Assembly (NCBI GenBank): GCA_028583605.1
Contig: CM053326.1
Span: 19,115,036 to 19,179,035 of the forward strand
Direction of reading: 5' to 3'
Source: Dastarcus helophoroides
Taxonomy: Eukaryota > Arthropoda > Insecta > Coleoptera > Bothrideridae
Length of the DNA: 64,000 bases
Position 1 is the first letter of the stretch. Each line of letters begins with the position of its first letter. The notes under the pieces are model-generated. The model was given only the letters and a program-made list of their open reading frames with translations, had not been told where the DNA came from and did no database searches. The translations under genes were made by a program, and so were the position numbers. Below, one piece after another: positions 39,473-49,977 of this stretch.

Positions 39473-41682
39473 TGTTACGGAATTTTTCCCCAGTGAAGGA
39501 AGGGTGGCTTAGTATTTATAATTTCCAAGAAATTCTTCTAAGTGCCACTATCAAGCTATGAAATAATTTCCTTCACTATCGCCGGCTAGCGTTGGGGAAA
39601 GAGCAAGAGCCTCTTCTTGTTTCAGGCTGGGAGTCGTACACCCCTGTGAGGACCCCTCGCTCAGACCTGTGTGAGAATCTATTGAGTGGAAAACTTTTCA
39701 AAAATTGCCAAGTCCGGAACTCGGGAGTAAAAATATTTCTAAGTCCCAGATTCCGCGTAAATAGAATTAAGTTTGGTAATTGCGCGGCACGACGGCTAAC
39801 GAATACCAAAAAGGGGCGCCAGGTGATTTTGAATCACGCAATATACCTAAGGAGACGTCAAAAAAAATCACCAAAAGATACTCAACCACGGAAGCTGGAC
39901 AATTTACTCCTAGATGGCGTAGTTCTCGTCCTTGTTGCCACTCTCTCTGGGACCTACCTTACTGAGAGTGTTGCTATCTATGTTCTAACCTTACAATTTA
40001 GACAGACAGGAAAATACTTTCTCGAAGCAATAAAACAAAATATTTCAAAGGGCAGAATAGGTTCTAATGTACGCACGATATTTTTACAGTTTATAATGTA
40101 CGCACTTAATGTACGTGTGTCTTCCACTACTTATTTATTCTGGTCTTAAACTACGGACACAATTTGTTGGAAGGAAAGTGCGCACTTTGTTCCGTACAGC
40201 TGATTACAAAAGTTGGTAACCGTTCCCTTTAATATATATTTCCTATCTTAACGTTATCGCAAATTTTAGGTTCCTGTCTCGTTTCAGCACTAAATAGAGC
40301 GGGGGAAAATTATCAAATTATTAAGCTATCGAAATTCAGGCACTAGGGTTCAAAAGTCAGACCCGAGGATATAAATATCGGGTAAGATAACTACAAACGA
40401 GCAGGTAAAAGAAAGGCTAATTTAATTAATTTAAAACTTAGAATCCAAAAGAAAAAGAATTTAATGAGACAACTGGGAAAATTGACACAAAGAAAAAAAA
40501 AAACAATCACATTGGTGGGAGTAAGTGTTGCCGAGGGGCGACTTCCCACGGCGCCGCCCAAGAAAAGGAGAAGGAGGACGCAGGTTACCCACTTCGCCTT
40601 GAATCCCGAGAGGAATCTGTTCGGCTAGCCCCGAAAGCTACCCGGAGAGAACTTCCAACAAGGAGGCTCGAGATAAAGATGGTGTTTTACTCGCCGCTGC
40701 CCCCCCTTGCCGTAAGAACTCCCTAGGAAACCCCCGTAAGGTTAGCCACCCCAGTAACTCCGGAACTCAATTCGAGGTGAATCCCCTGCCTCCAAGGGCA
40801 ATCCCCCCTCCCGTGATCTGAAGGACTTAAAACTAAGTTGAAAAGCGGGCCTCTGATGGCCCGCTGGAGCAAAAAAGTGACGCTGGTTGGACCTAAGCCC
40901 ACCAGAATAAGTTACGTAAGCAACCGAAAATGGGCTGTATGTTAAAACAAAAATTCAAAAAGAAACGGTACTATAATTTAGGTTGCCAGCTAAACATCTG
41001 ATCTGTCTAGGGTTGGGACAATCCCCAAATAAGAATATAAAAAGGGGGTACTTATGTGCTTGTCATGAAGGGTCCCAGGTCGAGAGGGATGCTGAGACTT
41101 CGTGTGGCGATTGGATCGTTGACACAACTCCCTTCAATGAAGTCCTCGAAGCCCACTCCAGAAGACGATGACCACTCCTTCGGACCTCCTTGTGTCCCTT
41201 TTCAGGTCCTGCTTGACCGATCCCGTCAAGGATCCCAACCAAACAAAAAGAGCCTATGAGGGTGAAGAAAAATAGGATTTACCCTTTCAAATACCGAGGG
41301 TTGAGGGGCACATGCTCATACCTTGGTTATTAGTCGGCTCTGCCGCGTGCTTGGGAAGCACCTTCCTCCTTATTCCCGAAAAACCGGAACCATCTGAGGT
41401 TTTCGTCCTAACTCGGTAACACCAGGAAATACAATCGCCCCAGACGGTCCGAAGATGGATTACATTAAATCCCTTTCCGGAAAAGCAACCAAGATGCACT
41501 TGGAAAATCCCGTAACCTCACCTTGAGAAGGATGACACCCAAGTGAACGACAAGAGAGAAGATGGCCGATTTCCCCCACACCAAGACTGACAGAAGATAT
41601 GCCAACACTTATCAAACCAACCAATGTATGTTTGGTGGCCTAGCCACACGCCCTATTTCTAACGGAAATTTAAACCGTAACA
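39473..41682. mobile_element. 2210-bp LTR-like insertion nested in a gypsy LTR
   Basis: The segment starts TGTTACGG and ends CCGTAACA, perfect 8-bp inverted termini of the TG...CA type. It is flanked by 4-bp target duplicates TACT (39469-39472 and 41683-41686), and removing it restores the LTR of element B. This is what a solo LTR of a long-LTR retrotransposon looks like. It is AT-rich on the left, and from about 40500 to 41560 GC-rich and non-coding. A TATAAATA near 40371 on the plus strand is the only promoter-like motif I see. The 185-codon frame at 39592-40149 has no recognisable domain. A DNA transposon with short inverted ends is the main alternative. Confidence 0.75.
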
Positions 41683-41686
41683 TACT

Positions 41687-41731
41687 AAATTTTATACTAA
41701 ATTCTATTCTATTTATTTACATTGCGTTACA
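41687..41731 (-). repeat. 3' LTR of gypsy element B, first 45 bp
   Basis: The part of the LTR cut off by the nested insertion. On the minus strand it starts TGTAACGCAATGTAAATAAA, as the 5' LTR does. The purine tract GAAGAGAGAGGCAG lies directly before it at 41745-41732. Confidence 0.9.
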
Positions 41732-41745
41732 CTGCCTCTCTCTTC
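41732..41745 (-). other. Polypurine tract of gypsy element B
   Basis: The minus strand reads GAAGAGAGAGGCAG and directly abuts the LTR start TGTAACGC. It primes plus-strand DNA synthesis in LTR elements. The homologous tract in element A is at 26059-26073. Confidence 0.8.
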
Positions 41746-41759
41746 AGAATGATCGTTCC

Positions 41760-42880
41760 GATCAGTTCCAATCAGTCACTTCGCTACTATATTTGCACAG
41801 TTTGTTCAGGTGTACCACTTTCATTTTAGTCCTGGGGCTAGGCTAAATCCTGTATACCAAGTTCTTGATCCTCTTTAGCACTTTGTAAGGCCCCTCCCAA
41901 AATGGCGTAAACTTTGGCGAAACTCCTTTCTTTCGCTGAGGGTTGTATAGCCATACCAATTTGCCCTCACTGAAACCACCATGATTGACGTCATACCTGG
42001 TTTTTATCCGCTCCGTCGCCAAGTTGATCTTCGTCCACACCAGGGTATGCGTTTGCAGTATCGCTTCCCTCAACTCGTCTACGAAACCCACCGTCTTTCT
42101 GGGGGTCTCCCTTGGTGATCTAAATACCAAGTCACATGGAAGCCGTATTACCCTCCCAAAGATCACTTTTTCCGGAGTCTGACCTGTTGTTTCATGAGTT
42201 GCCGCGCGATAGGCCATTAGAAACAGTGGTAGATGTCGGTCCCAGTCTGTCTGATGCTTGGAAACGACCTTCGAGAGATGTTCCTCTAAGGTCCTGTTAA
42301 ATCTTTTCACCATTTCATCATACTGTGGATAAAAAGTTTTCTTTATTTCAAGAAGACGGCACACCTCTTGGAAGACCCCCGATTCGAAGTTTCTTCCTTG
42401 GTCCGAGTGTAGTTCCAAGGGAACACCAAATCGACAGATGAAGTTATCCGCAAGAACCCTTGCAACTGAGGTAGCTTCCTGGTTCGGGATGGCATAAGCT
42501 TCAGGCCATTTACTGAAATAATCCATGGCCATCAGGATGTACTTGTTTCCATTGTCTGATGCTGGGAATGGCCCCACCACATTGATTGCAGTTCTTTCAA
42601 ATGAAGCTCCCACATTATACTGCTTCAGGGCACCTTTGGTTTTTGTACGAGGACCCTTGGATGCGGCGCAGGTGACACATTTTCGACACCACCGCTCGAC
42701 CTTCTCCCTGCAGTTAACCCAATAGAACCGTTTCCGAATCTTCTCCAGGGTCTTGTTCATCCCTAAATGTCCACCAGAGGTCCCATCATGCACCTCGCAC
42801 AAGATTTGTGGAATCTTTTTCTGAGGTATTACCAACTGCAAGTTGACACGCTTTCCACCCGCGCTTTCCCTCTTCAGCAC
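41760..42880 (-). pseudogene. Integrase of gypsy element B
   Basis: 345 residues are open (42880 to 41843) and the native C-terminal tail continues after a stop to about 41767 (KLCKYSSEVTDWN). Integrase inserts the cDNA into the genome. The zinc domain HHCC is intact (H31, H38, C68, C71). In the catalytic core the first acidic residue is Asn100 (INVVGPFP), the second is Asp160 (LHSDQGRNFE) and the third is Lys192 (EMVKRFNRTL). A gap near residues 181-187 shortens the spacing. The C-terminal GKLVWLYNPQRKKGVSPKF domain is present. The Asn and Lys substitutions are shared with element A. The core would be inactive. Confidence 0.9.
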
Positions 42881-43060
42881 CCCATCCTTTACCTGAAGGG
42901 ATTCCTATTGGGCTCACAAATTTTTAAGAACTAGACTTCTGTTGGAAACTTCTTGTCATTCCGGTCTATTTCCAGCTTCTTTCGATTCCAATATGGGTCC
43001 AACATAAGCGTTGCTCTTCTGTAGCTCCCGAGGACCTTCAACAATCCATCCGTTTTCTGA

Positions 43061-43543
43061 CTAGACAGACGTGACCCTTATATCCGCCATGTCCTCATGG
43101 TCCTCAACTCGACTGCAATGTTTACAATCCTCACAAGGCCTTCTGGACAAAGCTTCAGCGTTGTTATGCTGTCGTCCCAGCCGATGATGTCCCTTAAAGT
43201 GATACTGCTGAAGCCTTTCTAACCATCTAGCCATCTGCGCCTCTGCGTTCTTTATGCGGAGTACCCAGGAAAGCGCCGAATGATTTGTCCTGATGGGAAA
43301 TTCTTGCTCATGGAAATACTTGTGGAAGTGTTCCACGGCCTTTACTGTCGCAAGAAGTTCTTTCCTGGTAGTGCAATAGTTCCTCTCCGGCTTCGTCAGG
43401 ATCTTGCTGTAATATTCGATGACTTTTTCTTCACCGCCTTGGACTTGGGACAGCACAGCCCCAATGCCGACGTTGCTGACATCGGTGTCTAACACGAACT
43501 TTCCATTCTGCTGAGGGTAAGCCAAAATAGGGCTGGTGCACAA
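43061..43543 (-). pseudogene. RNase H of gypsy element B
   Basis: 160 residues open. SPILAYPQQNGKFVLDTDVS contains the first catalytic Asp. NYCTTRKELLATVKAVEHFH keeps the Glu that element A lost. IRTNHSALSWVL has Asn for the usual Asp. HNNAEALSRRPCEDCKHC ends the domain with Glu for the last catalytic Asp. A spacer with frame breaks (42881-43060) links it to the integrase. Upstream, the RT thumb is readable to about 43735 with stops. Confidence 0.85.
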
Positions 43544-43745
43544 GGCGGACTTAAGTTTTCAGAAAGCGGTATCTCAATCGGGAGTCCAGACTTACGGCCT
43601 TCTTCCTTCCGTTAGTCGGTGTAATGGCGCAGCGATGTTCGCGAAACCTTTCACAAATCATCTGTAATAAGTGCACAACCCCAGGAACCTCCTCAATTTC
43701 TGTCTATCTTTGGGTCTTGGTCAGTCACGGATTGCTTGAGTCTCG
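43544..43745 (-). pseudogene. RT thumb remnant fused to protease by deletion
   Basis: On the minus strand QAIRDWPRPKD-like residues, then RRF.GLC-like and RFVKGFANIA-like residues, are readable with frame breaks. These match element A 24100-24230. They follow directly on the protease active site, so the whole RT palm (fingers, LDLK and YLDD motifs) is missing. Confidence 0.75.
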
Positions 43746-44278
43746 CGTGCCAGCGTGACGATTGCTCCTGTATCTACTTTTGCCTGTAGATTTTTTCCAT
43801 CTACGCTGGTTTCTGCCACCAAACTCTTCTTGGTCCTTTTAATCTGTTGGATGGGAAGAGTTTTGGAAACTAGTTTCTTGACATTACCTAGTGAGTTCTC
43901 CTTCTCGCCGTGTTGTTTCCTTACTGTGGGGCTTGTCGACTTCTTGGGGATTGACCTGCAGTCCTTCTTGAAGTGCCCCGGTTTGCCACAGCTGTAACAT
44001 GTTATGGTTCTACTGGATCGACCTTTAAGAGCTTCCAGCAGTTCTTGGATGCCCGCGTTTATTTCTTTCGTTTCTTTCATGTTAGCGCTTATGTTCCTGT
44101 TCATTTCCTTCGTGTTAGCGTTTATGTTTACGAGATTAGGATCATTCATAGTCTCTTTGATGTTGGCCTTCCTTATTATGCATGACGCTTCTGGCTTCGA
44201 AACCTTGTAAGCGGCTTCAACCTCTGAAGCTCTAATCAATGCCTGTCTCGATGTTCGGAAGTTTGACAAGCGCATCAC
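43721..44278 (-). pseudogene. gag C-terminus, zinc knuckle and protease start of element B
   Basis: 185 residues: capsid end (RLSNFRTSRQALIRA), then a linker with NINANTKEMN/NISANMKETKEINAG repeats. The zinc knuckle CYSCGKPGHFKKDC follows (C94, C97, H102, C107, all present), then the protease active site KVDTGAIVTLA (Asp169). It then runs straight into RT thumb sequence (QAIRD) because of the deletion. The knuckle binds genomic RNA during packaging. gag and pro are in one frame here, so this family probably makes Gag-Pro without frameshifting at this point. Confidence 0.85.
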
Positions 44279-45240
44279 TCTCTGGACTTCTGGGTCTCTT
44301 ATTCTCTCTATAAAAATTCTAGCTGTGTAAAGTTCCAGAAATTCAGTTAGTGCTGTTGGATTGGCGGCATACGCCAGTGTTTTTACTTTTCTGCTTCCTT
44401 ACTAGTAGTTACGACTGGACCACTTGCGGCAAATGATGGTCTCCAAATCTCAGCTCTAAAGCCCTAAATAAATGTGCACAGTTAACTAGTTCATGGTCAG
44501 ATAGAGCTCAGAGTAGTTTTAGAGCTTTTAGAGCAGGGATACCACCAATAAAGTCGCTTTTTCGTCTTCCATTCACCTATTCGCCCTAGCAGCAGCTTCG
44601 AACTGAATCCTGTAGGCCTGGAAAGACGTTTGTCCATCATAGGTCGAAGGTTTCACTTTTTGGGAAGAACTAGCGCGTACATTTTCGGATTCATGTTGTG
44701 TGACTTGTCCACTTAGCAACTTCTTCATTTTAAATGTTGTTCATCTTCTTCTGTGTTGCATTTTCCAGATCAAGAAGCTTGCTGTTAAATTTTTTGTTTA
44801 CTTCTCCAATTTCTTTCCTGACTTCGCCAATCTCTTCTTGCATTTCTTCTCTCATTCCTGTAATTTGTTGTTTTACTTCATCTTTCATTTCTTCTCTCAT
44901 TCCTGTAATTTGTTCTTTTACTTCTTCTTTCATTTTTTCAACGTCGACTTCCATTTTTTCAGTTATATTTGCTAACAGACTATGCAATTCTTGTTTTTCT
45001 GCAATCCTTTTCTGTTCTTCTTGTCGTCTTCGTTCTTCCTCCTGTTCTTTTTCTTGTCGTCTTTGTTCTTTTGCCTATTCCTTTCCTTGTCGTCTTCGTT
45101 CTTCTTCCTGTTCTTTTCTTGTCGTCTTTGTTCTTTCTCTTGTTTTTTTCTTGTCGTCTTTCGTCTGCTTGATCCTTAAACATTGTTAATGAAACTTGCA
45201 TTTGTTGTTCCATTTTGGCCGATTTTAATCTCGTATCCAT
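44279..45240 (-). pseudogene. gag N-terminus of element B (charged coiled coil, capsid)
   Basis: Starts at about 45240 (MDTRLKSAKMEQQ) with a Lys/Arg/Glu/Asp-rich coiled coil, frame-broken near 44985. From 44987 it reads LLANITEKMEVDVEKMKEE, then two tandem copies of an ITGMREEM-containing repeat and EIGEVRKEIGEVNKKF. Element A has only one such unit, so repeat number varies in the family. The capsid N-terminus (44700-44280) is readable only in scattered pieces. The opposite-strand frames here are shadows of the purine-rich coding sequence. Confidence 0.75.
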
Positions 45241-45375
45241 AAAGCGTATTTAAATGTTCAAGATTTTACTTGACGCGCCTCGTATAACGATTTAACAGTT
45301 TAAAACGTCCAAGATAAGGTCAACTGTGGCACCTGGCACGAATTTCTTTTGAGTAATAAGCACAATTCACGAATA

Positions 45376-45393
45376 ATCCCGCTTCTGACACCA
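45376..45393 (-). other. Primer binding site of element B, tRNA-Leu type
   Basis: The minus strand reads TGGTGTCAGAAGCGGGAT, two bases from the 5' LTR end. Complementarity to a tRNA-Leu 3' end is one base better than in element A. Confidence 0.75.
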
Positions 45394-45395
45394 GA

Positions 45396-45768
45396 TGTTA
45401 CGCGCTTATCGGTTGGAATTAATTAAGACGTGAATTGAATAATACTACTTTATTTACAAACTCAACTCGGATCACTACAACTGAACAATTAACTCACTTA
45501 TTGACTTCTAAGTGCTAACTCTCTACTTAACTACACCGACTCTAACTAACTAACTCGAGGAAGAGCTGGCCGCTTTACATAATTTTGGCTTCCAGGTTCC
45601 AGAAAAATTTCGCAGATAAGGCTTATCGTTTGCCAAAATTTCTGGAACTCTTATTTGCCGTTTGCTTCGTTATCGTGGCCGCTTTTCCCTTATCAGATCT
45701 TTCTAGAAACTTTTTTATGTACTAAATTCTATGCGAAATTCTATTCTATCTGTTTACATTGCGTTACA
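45396..45768 (-). repeat. 5' LTR of gypsy element B
   Basis: 373 bp, TG...CA bounded. It begins (minus strand) TGTAACGCAATGTAAAC and ends GCGCGTAACA, with the primer site two bases beyond. The TATA-like box is decayed (TATGTAAAG) compared with CTATATAAAG in the partner LTR at 39321-39330. The two LTRs remain readily alignable end to end. Confidence 0.9.
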
Positions 45769-45772
45769 ATAC

Positions 45773-47659
45773 TTTTACAAATCTGTTTCCTCAAAAGTAA
45801 ATACAAAACTCTGGATACGAAAATTAAACAATATTTGAGAAAATCTACCACCTATCTCAGCGTTTTTCTAAAAATAATTTTGCTGTTTGTTTGTTTGGCT
45901 GAGTTTCGTTTTTTTATTCTATATATCTCCCACAAGTAAACATTAGTGCTATACCTTTTGGGCGATCGGGACAACCAGCAGATTGTCCTTATTTGCAATA
46001 ACTGCTAATGCTACAACTTTGACACCTTTTGAATAAATTTCAGTATTCAGTTTTCAATATTGGCATTGCTGAGGTTGCATATGTGAGATGCTCAAAACTA
46101 CGGACCTGGATTGAAGGAGTATTAACTATTGATCGTCTGTTTCTGATATGTTTAATAACAATAATTAAGTAAATGATACCTGGTAATAAGAATAAACATC
46201 AGAAAAATTAGTTAAAAATTAAGTATTTGTAATTAAAGTCCCTGTGATAAAAATATTTTTAGAAAGCTAGTGCTCCATTGGCCTTCCTGCATCAGCCGCC
46301 ACTAAACCGTATTTCCCTTTGTGGTCAAAGTTCCCTTTAACGGCTCGTTTGATGGTCTACATTATTTCCAATTAACCAGTTGACTAATTATTCTTTGAAA
46401 CATCGGAATTATTTTGACATTTCGACGTGGCGTCGGTCGCAGGCGATTACTAAATTAGCTGCCGTTGGCATGTACAAAATGTATTACAGCATAGTTGATA
46501 CGTCGCATTCATGTTCATTTCGAAAGCTGTTCGCCTTTGTTCCGGACATATGCCGCATTCTGCATTATCTGGACACCGTCTAATTGATAGATCTCCCTTT
46601 GCTGAGTCACCTACGACCATTAGATGCACTGTCGATGGCACGCGCCATGAATAATTCATAGGATGAAAGTCGGCCGGAAACATTGCTCACGGCCCTTTCT
46701 GGTCCCGCGACACCTGGACGATAATTTCTCGTTTGATTTCCGAGCTGGCCAGTTTATGACCTTCGCAATGAATCCGAGAAAACTGTCTCTTTAGGGGGTG
46801 GGCTCCATTAAAAATTAACCATTACTTTCCAGATACTGAACGGAGATGACTTCCAAAGTGGAATGGTGCTAAATTATTCGTGGGAAACGTCTTTTACCGT
46901 CGACAGATCCAGATAATACGTTTTCACCTGTAATTCGATCATTCCGGGGAAACGTTTTCTTAACAAGAATAAACACGAGGGCAAGTTTTTCGTTAGATAA
47001 ATAAGTTTTAATAAATAACAGGCTGAAGAAAAAAAAGTGTTAAATTTTCTGACAATGTAATCGAACTACAACAACAGATTTAAAAATTTACATAAACACA
47101 AAAATGCTTAAGCATAGTGGAAAATTTAAGCATATTTTATGTTGAAGCATTGTCGGGTTTTTTATTTCCATTAAACTTAAACGGCCGACGGGAATCTCTT
47201 TGCCGTTTATAACAATAGAAGACGTCGTACAGTCCAAATGAAGGCATTCATTTGCATAAAACCGACCAAACAATCGTTCGACGACGCAAATTTTATAAAA
47301 GCTCGTAGAATTTTAACGGTACAACATCGTAAAGCGTAAATTTTTAACATAAATCTCGCTAGAACAGAATTATATTCATTTTTAGGAGACGCAGAGAAAA
47401 TAAAAATAAGCCATTAGTTGGAATTTAAACAATAAAAATAATGGAGGTACGCGAAAGCGGTGCCCGTGAAATACTTAAAAAAACGGAAAATAAAAAACAG
47501 CAGGCGTCGCTAAGCGGGCTCATTGTGTTGAATGCCCACCGAGATGATGTAGAATTCCATTATTAGCCATTATTCTGTTTATTTGTATGGTACAGAGTGG
47601 GAGCAGTAAATTAACTTATATGAAAATATTGATTTACAGTTCAGTTCTACTCGAGCTTT
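45773..47659. other. Unique non-coding DNA
   Basis: No gene recognised. The stretch 46260-46960 is GC-higher and of high complexity and could be regulatory. The minus-strand ORF 46450-46683 has several Cys residues but no family I know. Confidence 0.4.
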
Positions 47660-48095
47660 GTCCCACCTAGAAATATGTTGGACTCTGTCTTCATTAGGTC
47701 TTTGTCTGTCTTTTTTGGTATGACTTTCCTTATCTGCCTGCCTTTGCCTGTCTTTTTCGGTCTATCTGCCCAAGTTGGTCTTTATATGTGTATCTTTGTC
47801 TGTCTGTATTTGTTTGTAGGTAGATCTTTGTCTGTCTGTTTTTGTATGACTTTTTTTCTATCTACCTAAGTTGGTCTTTATATGTGTATCTTTGTCTGTC
47901 TTTTTTTTTTCGTCTGTTTTTGTTGATCTGTCTTGGTCTGCCTCCATTTGTCTCTCTGTTTTTGTCTATCTATCTATATCGATATTTATTTGTGTATTTT
48001 TGTTTGTCTGGTTTTGTCTATAAAATTGTTCTTTATATCTGTCTTTATCTGTCTGTCTTCATCTGCTGCTTTTTCCCTCTACCTTGAACTAAAAA
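47660..48095 (+). repeat. Pyrimidine-rich TCTG/TCTA degenerate repeat
   Basis: Runs of GTCTTTGTCTGTCTG-like words. One larger unit, beginning AAGTTGGTCTTTATATGTGT, is duplicated about 98 bases apart (near 47772 and 47870). The Leu/Phe/Cys/Ser-rich open frames across it are artefacts of the repeat and not membrane proteins. Confidence 0.75.
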
Positions 48096-48235
48096 TCGAA
48101 CTAATTATGAAATTGCCATCTAAAAGGTTCAGATTGAAGCGCAAACTCTTTCCTCAAATTAAATTTTAGATGAATTTTGGATTTTCCGTTTGTTTGATAT
48201 TTTATTTAAAATTTATATCCAAAACAAAAATTTTG

Positions 48236-49060
48236 AGCTTGACATTTTAATTGTTTATTAAATGTTAACTTCACAACTGAAATCTCAATTTTTTGCGATG
48301 CTTTTTTTTAATGAAATCGTGGCTTGATTCAGTTTTCAAATTTGGACTTTTTTGGAATGTTCATCTTTTATTTGGATATTTTTAATTCACTGGCCAGTTT
48401 TTGATCTAAAAATTTTTGTTTTTCTTAAAATTTATGACTGAAGTCAAGTTTTTAACTTTTTTTGTTTTGTATTTTAGAAAAACCGCAATATCGACTTTCA
48501 ACTTAAAATTTCCCCATTTTCTTTCTTAAAATTCCTACTTTACAAAGATTTTTAGCTCTACATTTTAATTGTTTATTAAATTTTAACTTCACAGCTAAAA
48601 TCTCAATTTTTGCGATGCTTTTTTTAATGAAATCGTGGCTTGATTCATACTTGAAATTTATGCTTTTTTTAAATTTATGACTGAAGTCAAGTTTTTAACT
48701 TTTTTTGTTAGGTATTTTAGAAAAATCGCAATTTCGACTTTCAACTTAAAATTTTCGCATTTTCTTTCTTAAAATTCATACTTTACAAAGATTTTTAGCA
48801 CCACATTTTAATTGTTTATTAAATTTTAACTTCACAGCTGAAATCTCAATTTTTGCGATGCTTTTTTTAATGAAATCGTGGCTTGATTCATACTTAAAAT
48901 TTGGACTTTTTCTGGAATGTTCATCTTGACAGAGAAATTTTTGTTTTTCTTGAAATCTCAGTCTGAAGTCAAGTATTTAACTTTTTTTTGTTGTATTTTA
49001 GAAGAATCGCAATTTCGACTTTCAACCTAAAATTTTCCCAATTTGTTTCTTAAAATTTTT
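48236..49060 (+). repeat. Three tandem units of ~245-315 bp
   Basis: Units begin near 48236, 48552 and 48798 with CATTTTAATTGTTTATTAAA. Each continues through AACTTCACA(A/G)CT, CTCAATTTTTTGCGATGC, AATGAAATCGTGGCTTGATTC, GACTGAAGTCAAGTTTTTAAC and CGACTTTCAACTTAAAATTT. The first unit is longer by about 70 bases. Identity between units is much higher than in the other arrays of the window, so this duplication is younger. Confidence 0.85.
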
Positions 49061-49562
49061 ACTTTAAAATTAAAGCATTAAATTTATTGTCTATTTTTCC
49101 ATTTTTTTGGTAAATTTTTCGAAAAATTTGATATTTAAACCTGAAATATTAAAATTTTTGGACTCTTGTGTTCCTTTAATTGTAGAATTTTGACATGTTT
49201 AAACTAAAAATTAGTGTAATCTTTATCAAATTTTTTGGAATTTATAACCAAAAGAAAGTAAGAGTTTACAGTTTTTAATTAAAATTTTGAATTTTTCTCC
49301 AAACTATTCAATTATACTGAGTCGAAATTTTTTGCCAGAAATTTAAACTTGAATTTTTGACCAATTTTCAAAATTTTATTTTCAAAATTTCGGCTTTAGT
49401 CACCAAAGATTTTCCGTTTTCTTTAAATTTTTACTTTAAAATTGAATTATAACTATTTTGTTGACAAAAATCAAAATTTCAATCATAAACTAAAAATTTC
49501 TAGTTTTTTTTTTAATTTTTCCTTTAAAAATGAACTATTAATTGTTCCACTCTTTTTTAAAT

Positions 49563-49977
49563 TACGAGGGTAAATCAAATATGAACCGGAATTTCTATCA
49601 TGTCGCTATAAGGGCGTCGGGAGAGTGCACATACTCTTAGACATATTAGGTGGAAATATCACGTGATTTCCTGCGCTCAAGCGGATTCCCTTCTCGCCGC
49701 TGGTCAGTTTTTAATATAATAAGTGAGCAAGAGTTTCATTCGCACGTTGCGCAGCGCATTATTATTATATTTCTTGCCGATAAAGGTGTAAAACCCGCCG
49801 AAATTCTTCGTAGACTAGAAGCACAGTTTGGGGATACTTGTTTAAAGAAAACTCAAGTGTATGAATGGAACAAAAAATTTTGGAAGGACGAACTCAAGTT
49901 GAAAATAAACCCTATGCCCGTCATCCTCGGACCAGTGTGACTGCGGACAAGATTAACGCTGTTCAAAAAAATTGATA
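49563..49977 (+). mobile_element. 5' fragment of a mariner-type transposon
   Basis: A TA dinucleotide is followed by a terminal-repeat-like start (CGAGGGTAAATCAAATATGA) and, about 160 bases on, by a transposase N-terminus. The sequence is lost after about 49977, and no right-hand inverted repeat is visible nearby. It is a truncated, dead copy. Confidence 0.7.
49650..49975 (+). pseudogene. Mariner transposase N-terminal DNA-binding domain
   Basis: The frame at 49650-49940 reads EQEFHSHVAQRIIIIFLADK, then GVKPAEILRRLEAQFGD and LKKTQVYEWNKKFW. This is the first helix-turn-helix (HTH_48-like) of mariner transposases, which binds the inverted repeats. A frameshift near 49890 moves the next expected piece (VENKPYARHPRTSVTADKI) to another frame, and it ends in TGA at about 49973. 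The catalytic D,D34D domain is absent. The start is uncertain because no good ATG precedes the domain. Confidence 0.75.

Larger units (their letters stand above)
39147..45768 (-). mobile_element. Ty3/gypsy LTR retrotransposon, element B (decayed, nested insert)
   Basis: A minus-strand copy of the element A family. The LTRs run TGTAACGCAATG...TAACA, and perfect 4-bp target duplicates ATAC lie at 39143-39146 and 45769-45772. The order on the minus strand is 5' LTR (45768-45396), tRNA-Leu-type primer site, gag with coiled coil and zinc knuckle, protease start, then a deletion removing most of RT. RNase H, integrase, purine tract and 3' LTR follow. The 3' LTR is split by a 2210-bp insertion (39473-41682). 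Without that insert the element is about 4.4 kb. It was active enough to insert cleanly but is now dead. Confidence 0.92.

Noticed and set aside
39473..41682. Reading the nested insertion as a DNA transposon or gene (185-codon frame at 39592-40149)
   Set aside because: TG...CA termini and a 4-bp duplication fit an LTR better, and the frame has no domain. Not excluded, but not preferred.
47675..48169. Leu/Phe/Cys-rich ORFs resembling multi-pass membrane proteins
   Set aside because: They lie over the TCTG/TCTA degenerate repeat, whose translation is hydrophobic in several frames.
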